This document shows positions 34,762 through 44,430 of a stretch of 64,000 nt of DNA, piece by piece. The stretch spans positions 168,279,624 to 168,343,623 of the forward strand of contig CM057461.1 of assembly GCA_030035585.1 (NCBI GenBank), given 5' to 3'. The stretch comes from Dugong dugon. Taxonomy: Eukaryota > Chordata > Mammalia > Sirenia > Dugongidae. Within the stretch, counting starts at the first letter, position 1. Each line of letters starts with the position of its first letter. The notes beneath the pieces were generated by a model. The model searched no databases. It saw only the letters and a list, made by a program, of their open reading frames with translations, and was not told the origin of the DNA. Made by a program: the position numbers and the translations under genes.

Positions 34762-34935
34762 GTCCTTGGCACTCAGCTGCTAACCAAAAGGTCAGCTGTT
34801 TGAACCTACCAGCCGTTCCGTGGGAGAAAGATGTGGCCATCTGCTTCTATAAAGATTACAGCCTTGGAAACCCTATGAGGCAGTTCTACTCTGTCCTATA
34901 GGTTCGCTATGAGTCAGAATCAACTCAATGGCACA
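34762..34935 (+). repeat. AfroSINE, plus strand
   Basis: Head partly lost. B box (caaaaggtcagctgtttgaa), body (tgggagaaagatgtggccat) and tail (atgagtcagaatcaactcaa) are present. Confidence 0.88.
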
Positions 34936-34944
34936 CATTAACCA

Positions 34945-35152
34945 CAGGGTCCTGAGTGGTGCCAACAGTGAAGCGCTTGATTACTAGCGGAAAGGTTGGC
35001 GGTTCTAACCTACCCAGAGGCACCCCAGAAGTCAGGCTGGCAGTCTGCTTCCATAAATGATTACAGCCTTGTAAACCCTATGGAGCATTTCTACACTGCA
35101 CACATGGGATCGCCATGAGTCAGAATCGACTTGATGGCAACTAACAACAACA
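34945..35152 (+). repeat. AfroSINE variant, plus strand
   Basis: Head (agggtcctgagtggtgccaa), B box (gaaaggttggcggttctaac), the longer body type (cacatgggatcgccatgagt) and a (CAA)n-like end (gcaactaacaacaa). It lies ten bases after the previous SINE in the same orientation. Confidence 0.85.
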
Positions 35153-35582
35153 GAGTCCCAGGTAGTGGGAAGCTCCTCTGATTTTAGGATAGCTCCTGTG
35201 GCAGAAAACTTTTCCTATGTTAAACCCCAGACTACCACTAGATAAGCACAAGGGCCCCTTGCTTCACAGATTTTACAGGTTAGCGTGAGAGAAAGACATA
35301 TAAATAGCCCATTTGCTGGCAACAGATAAATCCATCAGCCTTACCTTTTCCATCTCTGGGGAGATGTTCCCTAACTTAGATGACAGCTATTGTGCAGTGA
35401 TGTAACCTCAAAATGGTTTGACCTAGACAACAACCAGGTCCCATTTCATCCCAGATCTGCCCTTGCATTGCCGGGAAGGAAGACAAAACCAGTGACCTAG
35501 CTCAGATTTAAAAGGCTTCTACCTTAGACAGAAGAATGGAGGAGTCTCGACTTCAGATATGGAGTTTGTATAGTTCCTCTAT

Positions 35583-36026
35583 TCATAAGATTTTCAATTG
35601 CCTCATATGCATGTGAAAGCTGGACAATGAATAAAGAAGACCGAAGAAGAATTTATGCTTTTGAATTATGGTGTTGGCGAAGAATATTGAATATATCATG
35701 GACTGCCAGAAGAACAAACAAATCTGTCTTGGAAGAAGTACAGCCAGAATGCTCGTTAGAAGCGAGGACAGTGAGACTTAGTCTCACGTACTTTGGACAT
35801 GTTATCAGGAAGGACCAGTCCCTGGAGAAGGACATCATACTTGTTAAAGTAGAGAGTCAGCAAAAAAGAGGAAGACCCTCAACAAGATGGATTGACATGG
35901 TGGCTGCAACAATGAGCTCAAGCATAACGATTTTGAGGATGGCCCAGGACTGGGCAGTGTTTCATTCTGTTATACATAGGGTTGCTATGAGTCGGAACCG
36001 ACTCGACAGCGCCTAACAACAACAAC
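35583..36026 (+). mobile_element. Young-looking RTE 3' fragment with open frame
   Basis: This 444-base, 5'-truncated RTE copy carries an uninterrupted 129-residue C-terminal frame (35627-36013; ELWCWRRILNISWTARRTNK, RKRGRPSTRW-like block). It ends ctatgagtcggaaccgactc and (CAA)n. A perfect 13-base duplication atagttcctctat lies at 35570-35582 and 36027-36039. It is among the least decayed RTE copies here. The frame lacks the endonuclease and reverse transcriptase domains, so it is non-functional. Confidence 0.92.
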
Positions 36027-36589
36027 ATAGTTCCTCTATATAAAGGTGCGTCAGCAACTAACTCAGGTACATGTGTAACTAATTACAATAGTAATTTAAT
36101 ACCAATGTGATTTTCATTTAACTACAGATCCTTCCTTACTAACAGGTATGCCTCTGGCTAGGGATAGGGAAGGGCAGTGTCTTAGACCAGAACCTTCTCT
36201 TTCCTTGGGCTATACTCTTATCCTCAGTAAACTGATCATCCTCTCAAGATGTCATATCTCTAGTAGTTTGTATAACCACAGACTTGGTCCTTCCTTCATT
36301 ATCTCCAGTTTTTAATTACAAGCCTTTCTTGACTACTGTTGCTGCTCTTTTGTGCCCGGGACAGCTCTGTATAGAACACCATTATCCACCAAGTTACTCA
36401 AGTCAGAAATCTGAGGGTCCTTCTTGAGGCTTCCACCTCCCTTGGCCATACACCCACACTCTTTCCCAGGAAGATCTAAGGGAATGGGTAACGATGGTTC
36501 TCGTGTCTGTGCACTGCATTGCCCCCACTGAGCATCAGGTGCTTCTCATTGTCAGATCCAAAAATTCGTTAAACACCTCTTTTGATCCA

Positions 36590-37095
36590 TTATGTTTTCC
36601 TTTTGCCATGCTGCCCTGATCTGGACTAGGCTCAGTTGGGGTTCTACAGTGACACTAGGGAATATTGTCCTGTGCTCCCTATTTGCATTGCCCTTTACAA
36701 ATGCATTGCAAAATAGAACTTTCTACTTGACTCTTCTGGCTACAGCTATCCCACATTCCCAATTGTCCAAAGACCCCAACCTTAGCTGTATGACCCCAAG
36801 ACTATTGCTCTAACTAGCCATGGTGCCATTTCTCCATGTGCCTGGCTTTTTCTGGGTTAAGCCCTATGTGTTATTCAGGACTCAGCACAGACATCCCACC
36901 AGTCAGCAGTCGTCTCAGAGCTGCCCAAGCAGACCCCTCCTACAGTAAGGATCCTGGTGTACTGGAACTGACTTTTACTTGTTTGTTTCCTCTGTGAGAT
37001 CTTGAAGCAGGTACTATACTTTATTTCCATTCCCAGCATAACTCCTGAATCATTGGGTGCTCAATAAATATGTATTGAATGAATGATTGAATCCA
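36590..37095 (+). mobile_element. L2 LINE 3' end, plus strand
   Basis: The text carries the L2 terminal block tgggtgctcaataaatatgt followed by attgaatgaatgattgaat, preceded by pyrimidine-rich 3' UTR with L2-like order (gaagcaggtactatacttta). Confidence 0.6.
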
Positions 37096-38627
37096 AGTGG
37101 CTCCACTCTTAGCTGTATGACTTCAAGATGACACCCTTAGACTGGCATACCTCCCAAGCCATATGATTTGTCTGATCTTTTGGTCAGCACAGACATCCCT
37201 TTTGTTACCTCCTCCCTCTGATCTGCTCTGATTCTTAGATTTCAGCGATCCCACTGGTTTCTCCTGATCCCCCATTCTCACCACTGGGGGAATTTATCCT
37301 GCTCCTATTCTGTCAGGAAGTACCTCCTAGCCAAGTACTTCTAGAAGAAGGACTTTCATACTGCATAACAGGTCAGTGTTTCCTCCATCTAGTCTTCTCT
37401 GCCTCAAAAGCATCCTAAGGGCACAAGATAGAGTTTCCTATACCGAAACTAGTCAGCCCAGCCTGGCTGCCACTACACCAGCAGAAAAAGCTTTTTGGCA
37501 GTTGTACTTTTTAAAATCTCTTTCCCACCCTAATATTTATTACAGACCCCTGGTGATGATCTCTAGTCATCTTGACTATATAGTCCAAAGAATTTTGCTT
37601 GAAATCAACATCGAGTTTATCCCCTAGTGTTTTTATAACTTTTTTTGGCCCATTTGTAAAATTTTCACTACTATTTACTCGCCTCCAGTATCTTGACACA
37701 GCCCCCATTGTCGGTAGTTTCTCAGTGATAACTGTGTTTGCTTCCAGGGACACATCTTCTAGTTCTTTCAGTACCCTGGGAACTAATTTGTAAGTACCAG
37801 CACTGGAATGCTTTAAAGCATTCTGGATCACATATTTTCTCTCTCCCTCCCACTGTCCTTTTCTTTCCTGCCTCTCTTTGGCCCTTCCTGGTGGAGATAT
37901 AGGGTGAGTCATTCAGTGTCTTTGTGCATCTTTCCTCATTTATAAAGAGGGGAGGGTGGGGCTAAGTGATCTTGGCATTTCTTTCCAGCTCCAAAGTTAT
38001 ATGTTTCTGCCCTTCTTTAATGGAAGCAAAATAGGAGTTCAGGTTGCTCTGACTTTTCTCTGGTGCTACTACCAGGTCAAAGCATCTCCTCCCAGCAGTA
38101 GCCTACCCTTTCTTGTTCTTCTTTAAAGTAACGTTAACAATTAAATAAACAATATTTTTTAATGTCATTATCTTATGCTTCACAAGCACCTCCTTTTGAG
38201 TTTTGCTTTTCCAAGTATCTTCATACCTCTTTTACTACCTTCTTTGTTAACCATAGTGCCCACTGATCTACTCTTAAACTCTCTCAGCTCACCCCTGTAG
38301 GAACATTTAGCCCTCACCCAAGACTTAAGGAATTAGAACAAGTATTCTGAATCTTCCTAACCTCTCACATCAGCCATCTTTTGTCCATTCAGGTGGTCCT
38401 GTTCTTGCATAATGAGACATTGGGTTACGAGATTTGTAAAAAACTTTTGGCAATAGAATAACATATATGCCCTTTGGTTGTGATTTTCCCCTTACTCTGG
38501 TTTAATAGCAAAATTTGTAATTATGTCATTATAGTCTTTTATTTGCTTTTGCAAAATTCTTCCTCAAAAAAAGATTAAAGCGAATCTCTTTCACTCAATA
38601 ATATCAAAACCTTTAAAGGAAGGGAAA

Positions 38628-38834
38628 TCCATAAAACCTATTGCTGTCAAGTCGATTCCAACTCATGGCAATACTATAAGACAGAGTAGAACTTCCCCCA
38701 TAGGGTTTCCAAGGCTATAAATCTTTACGGAAGCAGACTGCCACATCTTTCTCCCGAAGAGTAGCTGGTGGGTTCGAACTGGCGACCTTTCAGTTAGCAG
38801 CTGAGTGCTTAACCACTGTGCCACCAGAGCTCCA
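38628..38834 (-). repeat. AfroSINE, minus strand
   Basis: A complete reverse copy of the longer body type (ctttacggaagcagactgcc). The duplication ttaaaggaagggaaa (38613-38627) and ttaaaggaggggaaa (38835-38849) differs at one base. Confidence 0.94.
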
Positions 38835-40794
38835 TTAAAGGAGGGGAAAGCACTATTAAATATAGGAATGCAGGCATGTCACTGTCAGTATTTCTCCCCC
38901 TTCCCCTTTTCTTAGACCATCTGGGATGACATCTACTAAATGACCTAGGAAACTAATGAAGTTTCAAACAGACGTGACTCCTGCTTCGAAGAGATTATGG
39001 GATTCTTTGTGGGACAAGTCAGAAGAAGTAATGATGGAGTCTATACTAGTAGGATAAAAATTTGTATGAAGTTTATAAAAGAATCATAAGGAGACACTTA
39101 AGTAGCTTTCTTGGAGCCCTGGCCTATGATAGGCAGGTGGGCATGAACATATTCTTTAAAACAAAGTCTGGCATGATTTTTCAAGCCCCAGAATGATGTG
39201 TGTCAGATATCAGAAGGAGTATTGAGCCTTGTAGTCTGACATTTGACAAATTGCAAGCTGTATCCTTGCTCATACCCTTTAATTCAGGGACTAGAAGTGT
39301 GGTTTGTAGTTTTGTCTTCGTAGGTGGACCCATGTTGATACTTGTTGTCAAAGTGGGATCCAAATATTAGTAGTGACCCGAAAAGTCTCGGGGTAAAGTT
39401 TCTCAGATATATCTATAAATGCATAGATAGACACATGCATTTAAGTAATCAAAGTTAGCCTTTCATAGTGATATATCCTTGTCTCTTTTTCTACATACAT
39501 GTGTATTTTTTTTTTTTCACTTTAAAAGGCATTGGCTTAAAAAAAGACATTATCAATAAAAAGACTATTTTTATTTTCTAAGTTTAAAAATAGTAACATA
39601 TGAGAAACTCATTAGAAAATACCTAAACCATTAATTGGACAAAATGATAACATTCAAAGTAACCTATTGCATTGTACATTTACATTCTATGTGAAGTGGA
39701 ACTCTATTTTGATCGAGACTGTCACAGATAATTTATGCATATAAAATACATCTAGGGACAGCTTTCAAATGGAGTTGTCACTTTTTATTTAGCAGGCAGA
39801 ACACTCTCTACTGTTGTCAAACCCTCTTTACAAAATCACTAACCCAGTGATATACAGTCATAGAGAAGAAGGAATCGTCACTCAGCCTACTTGGAACAAA
39901 AATGAGCAAGGTTGGTCTCCGGCAGCATTCAGTGCATCTGAAGGCTCTTTGGTTTAGCTGGGCTTTCCTGTAGCCAGCAAGGCTTTTATAGTGTTGAAAT
40001 TAGATTTCTTTCTCATATGCTGGTTTTTGAAAAGTGTAAATAGATGAGTGCATATTGTTATTCTCTGAAGGTAACACAGGTTATATACACTATATACGTT
40101 TGAGTTGTCTGCTCAATTCACAAAGTCATGGAAAGTTAAAAAGAAAAACTAAAGTTTCCCTGAATTCATAAATACACACACATACTTTCTTTAGTGCCTT
40201 TCAGAGTAGTCCTAGTTTTCTCAAAATTAGAGCCAGGAGATTCACTTTTCAAGAATTAGTAAAAATAATATAAGTTGATTTTGTCCATTGTTAAAACAGT
40301 GAAGGTTTCGTTTGTGGGTGCATTTTAGAGGCCATCATACTGATTTTCTCAAAGAAAAATTTATCTTATAAAATGGGGGGATGAAAAGATATTATTTTGA
40401 TTTCTGTGTGTTTGTCCCTCTCAAGACTTTCCCTGTTAAGCTTCCAAGGAATAGTAATTCTCTATTCTTAAAGCTTAAGCTTCATTCTCAGAAGTAGAAG
40501 CCAAGTAGGATAAAACAAGACACCCAGAAATGGTGCTCACAGCTCTCAGATTCTATAGAATACCATTTAAAACTAGGATAGTCATCCACCTGGGGTATTT
40601 ATAGTCACCCAGATAAATATGGGGAAGCCCAGCCTAGATGTCCCTTCCAGTCCCAGGATTCTGTGATTCTTAGAAGGGAAAAGGGAGAAGGGAGACAAAT
40701 GAGAGTATAGGAAATTGTGTACAGGAAAAGGAAGGGGCAGAAGTGAATAGAGAGGAGGGTAGTCCCTTGTATAACAGAGTAATGGGAACTGAAG

Positions 40795-40862
40795 GCCAAG
40801 AAAAAGAAAGGAAAGAAAGGAGGAGAGGGAGAGAAGAAGAAGAAAGGGGAGAAAGAGAATGA
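40795..40862. repeat. Purine-rich low-complexity tract
   Basis: Almost pure A/G on the + strand (aagaaaaagaaaggaaagaa and onward). The opposite-strand proline/serine/leucine-rich frames over it are compositional artefacts. Confidence 0.85.
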
Positions 40863-41474
40863 CCAAAACTCAGAGTTGAGATGGCACATTTGAGCCAGAA
40901 GCTTGGCAGTTTGACACATGCCAGCAACTCCTTGAGAAGCACAGGAAAGAGAGTTCTGTGTTAGAAGTTTGGAGGCTCTCCTATTATCATCTCCCATGAT
41001 AGTTTTAACTAACAGACCTCTAAAAACTCTCCTTTTCTATTAATAGAACGGGAACTTCTTTCATAAATTTAGCGTATTACCCGTTGTAATAATGCTATCT
41101 TTCAAACCACAGGTTAATTTTTCATGGATCGGTTATAAAAAATACAAACAAACTTAAAATTCTACTTATAACTTAGACGACCAACAAGCTAATGAGATTC
41201 TGTGTTACGGTAGCTGTCACGTCTTGTCTCAGCCTTGTTGTGTCTAAATGTTAGCTATCTTATTAAGCTCCATTAGAGGATTTTACAATACCAAATTGTT
41301 TATACACTACTGGTTTTCCACTGCCTGGCAGTAGGGTACATTCGACTCATTAATGTTGGCAATATCTCATGTTGTTGGAATGAACTAAAAGAAAAAAATC
41401 AGCAGAAAGGTGTCATGTACTAACTGAAATGCTTCTTTCCCATATATTTCCCAATAGATGGCTAATTATATATA

Positions 41475-41668
41475 GTCCCTGGGTGGTACAAACTGTTAAT
41501 ACACTTGGATGCTAACCAAAAGTTTGGGGTTCAAGCCTACCCAGAGGCACCTCAGAAGAAAGCCATGGTGAACTATTTTCAAAAAATTGGCCATTGAAAA
41601 CCCTCTGGAGCACAGTTCTACTCTGACACACATGGGGTTGCCATGAGTCAGAACTGATGGCAACTGGC
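41475..41668 (+). repeat. AfroSINE variant, plus strand
   Basis: Head (tccctgggtggtacaaactg), B box (agtttggggttcaagcctac) and tail (cacatggggttgccatgagt) are present. A detached SINE tail with (CAA)n lies at 41787-41842 (ccatgagtcagaattgactt). Confidence 0.85.
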
Positions 41669-41786
41669 TTATATATAATGTATTTATTTATTTTAATTTG
41701 CAATGCAGCCTCTGATCTTATAAGTAGGAATATATCATTTCCTTTGCTAAATTTAAAAGACCTACCCCACCACCAAATTATACTTT

Positions 41787-41842
41787 GGTCTCCATGAGTC
41801 AGAATTGACTTGACAGCAGCTAACAACAATAACAACAAACTT
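41787..41842 (+). repeat. Detached AfroSINE/RTE tail
   Basis: Only the shared SINE/RTE 3' terminus (ctccatgagtcagaattgac and acaacaataacaacaa) is present. It could come from either family. Confidence 0.7.
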
Positions 41843-42074
41843 AATCTTCAGCCTCACCTGTATTACACCATGGAAAGCTTCCTTGATATATTTCATTTAA
41901 GTAACTAATATTTGTAGCCCACCTTACGGGTTAGAAGCACTGTCACATACAGGTTCCCATTTCATCTTCACTGTAACCCGTGATAAGGAAGATAAGGAAG
42001 CTGAATTTGATAAAAGAGAAGCTATCTTTCTCCCAAATACCCAGTTAATGAATAACAGGTTTCTACCCTAGTCT

Positions 42075-42241
42075 GGAGCCCTGGTGGCAAAGTGGTTAAG
42101 AGCTCAGGCTGCTAACCAAGAGGTCAGCAGTTCATATCCACCAGCTGCTCCTTGGAAACCCTATGGGGCAGTTCTACTCTGTCCTATAAGTTCACTATGA
42201 GTTGGAATTGACTCGACAGCGCATAACACACGCACAACACA
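42075..42241 (+). repeat. AfroSINE, plus strand
   Basis: A complete copy (ggagccctggtggcaaagtg ... gttggaattgactcgacagc) with a perfect 10-base duplication accctagtct at 42065-42074 and 42242-42251. Confidence 0.94.
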
Positions 42242-42495
42242 ACCCTAGTCTAGTTAGTTCTTCTAGCTCCAACCCTATATACTTTCTTTTTTATGTTTTT
42301 ATTGTTTAAAGTTACACTTCTCTTTTCTAAATTTCCTATAATGAGAATTTCGTATTAAACTCAATGACCAAAAGGTTAAAAGAAAAAATAAATAAAATCA
42401 CCAATAATCACAATCCAGAGTTGACCACAATTAACATTGTAGAGTATTTCCCTCTAGTCTTTTTTCTATGTATATCACCATCTAAAATATGTAAT

Positions 42496-42636
42496 CTGTG
42501 GTGGTACAAATGGTTAAGCACTGGGCTACTAACTAAAAGGTTGACAGTTTGAACCCAATCAGAAGTGCCTCAGAAGAAAGGCCTGGTGATCTGTTTCTAA
42601 AAGGTCACAGGCATGAAAACCCTATGCATCGCAGTT
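42496..42636 (+). repeat. AfroSINE 5' part, target of the 8.6-kb L1 insertion
   Basis: Head and body of an AfroSINE variant (ctgtggtggtacaaatggtt, aaaaggttgacagtttgaac, gaaaggcctggtgatctgtt) stop at ccctatgcatcgcag. The tail resumes at 51224. The two halves together give a normal SINE. Confidence 0.92.
42625..42636. repeat. Left target-site duplication of the L1 insertion
   Basis: tgcatcgcagtt here matches tgcattgcagtt at 51224-51235 with one difference. The pair encloses everything from the T-run to the L1 5' end. Confidence 0.88.
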
Positions 42637-42656
42637 TTTTTTTTTTTTTTTTTTTT
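42635..42656 (-). other. Poly(A) tail of the transduced L1 transcript
   Basis: A run of 22 T on the + strand lies between the target duplication and the LTR. Read on the minus strand it follows AATAAA (42675-42680, complement) by 18 bases, the usual cleavage distance. Confidence 0.9.
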
Positions 42657-43134
42657 GGCTTTAACAAATAGAAATTTATTCTCTCACAGACTAGGAGACT
42701 AGAACCCCTAATTCAGGGCACCAGCTCCAGGGGAAGGCTTTCTCTCTCTGTTGGCTCTAGAGGAAGGTCCTTGTCATCAATCTTCCCCTGGGTCTAGGAG
42801 CTTCTCAGTGCAGGGACCCCGAGTCCAAAGGATGTGCTCCACTCCTGGCTTTCCTTGCTTGGTGGTAATGAGGTCCCTCTCCTCTCTGCTCGATTCTCTC
42901 TTTCATATCTCAAAAGAGATTGACTCAAGATACAACCTCATCCTGTATATTGAGTCCTGCCTCATTAATATAAGTGCCTCTAATCCTGCCTCATTAACAT
43001 CGTAGAGGTTAGGATTTACAACACATAGGATAATCACATCAGATCACAAAATGGTGAACAAAGACACGATACTGGGAATCATGGATTAGCCAAGTTGGGG
43101 CACATTTTTGGGGGACACAATTCACTCCATAACA
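42657..43134 (-). mobile_element. MaLR-like LTR cut at its polyadenylation site
   Basis: On the minus strand the LTR begins TGTTATGGAGTGAATTGTGT at 43134 and proceeds to GAGAATAAATTTCTATTTGT and TAAAGCC. It then passes straight into poly(A). The U5 segment present in the other two LTRs (atccacttgtggtatttctg to ctaagaca) is missing. This is the structure of an RNA polyadenylated within the LTR. No viral genes are present. Confidence 0.88.
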
Positions 43135-43513
43135 ACTAGCCAGTCATTCAAATTCCTTCCACTTCACTCTTTATAATAGCCTTTCTTATATCTTTTGAGG
43201 TCTAGTTCAATAAGTAATTCTCTTTTTCCTATATACTTCATGTCTCCCTCTGCACTTGCTCCTTCCTCTTTACCCAAAAAATGTCTTCAGGTTTCTCTTA
43301 TTTTGCCCTTCACTAGCCCTCTTAGCTTCTCCTCTTTCATTGCTAACTTTTTCTGAAGAGTAGTTTATATCCACTGCCCTGATTTCCTCTCTAAAGATTC
43401 TTCTTAACCCCCTGAAATTTGCATTTCCCCCTCCCTACTCTTTGGAACTATCCTAATCCAGTAACACAATGGCCTATTTATTTTTAGTTGTTATCATCCA
43501 AGATTTCTCTGAA
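43135..43513 (-). other. Transduced non-L1 flank between L1 and LTR
   Basis: This sequence matches neither the L1 3' UTR nor the LTR. Its pyrimidine-rich part at 43310-43460 vaguely resembles an old L2-type relic. Its position between an internal L1 A-tract (about 43514-43522) and the LTR fits sequence that lay downstream of the source L1. Confidence 0.65.
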
Positions 43514-44430
43514 ACATTTTTTTTTCCCATACAAAAATTTATATGTACTTGCTATGTGACCGTAATTGCACTCCCCATACTGTGACAGCACGCTCCTCCT
43601 TTCCACCCCGATTCCCCATGTCCGTTCAACCAGCTCCTAACCCTCTCTGCCTTCCCATCTCACCTCCGGACAGAAGCTGCCCATTTAGTCTCTTGTATCT
43701 GCTTGAGCTAAGAGGCCCACTCCTCACAAGTATCACTTTATGTCCCACAGTCCAGTCCAATCCCTGTCTGAAGAGTTGGCCTCGGAAATTGTTTTAGTTC
43801 TGGGCTGATAGAGAAGCCGGGGCCATGCTTTCCGGGATTCCTCCAGTCTCAGTCAGACAATTAAATCTGGTCTTCTTTCTAGAATTTGAGTTCTGCACAC
43901 CACCTTCTCCTGCTCCATCCAGGACTCTCTGTTGTGTTCCCCGGCAGGGCAGTCATTGGTGGTAGCCAGGCACCATCTAGTTCTTCTGGTCTCAGGCTGA
44001 TGAAGTCTCTGGTTTATGTAGCCCTTTCTGTCTCTTGGGCCAATACTTTCCCTGTGTCTTTGGTGTTCTTCATTCTCCTTTACTCCAGGTGGTTGGGACC
44101 AATTGATGCATCTTAGATGGCCGCTTGCAAGCTCTTAAGACCCCAGACGCCACTCACCCAAGTAGGATGCAGAACATTTTCCTAATAAGCTTTATTATGC
44201 CAGTTGACCTAGATGTCCCCTGAAAGCATGGTCTCCAGACTCCTAACCCTGCTACTCTGCCCCTCAAAGTATTTGATTGTATTCAGGAAACTCCTTAGCT
44301 TTGGTTTAGTCCAGTCGTGCTGACTTCCCCTGCAGTGTGTGCTGTCCTTCCCTTCACCCAAGACAATTCTTATCTACTATCCAGTAAGTAAATAACCTTC
44401 CCCCTCCCTCCCCACCCTCGTAACCATCAA
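43514..44430 (-). other. L1 3' UTR
   Basis: On the minus strand this follows the ORF2 stop region and ends tacatataaatttttgtatg and gg, then eight or nine A. The same blocks occur at 30059-30672 (cctgtctgaagagt, gacagaagc, tctctggtttatgtag), which confirms it as a repeated L1 3' UTR. Confidence 0.82.

Noticed and set aside
37511..37912. 133-residue minus-strand open frame
   Set aside because: No family resemblance, no splice context, and it overlaps ordinary intronic sequence.
40582..40997. Overlapping minus-strand frames rich in Leu, Ser, Phe and Pro that resemble membrane proteins
   Set aside because: They come from the purine-rich tract at 40795-40862 read on its pyrimidine strand.
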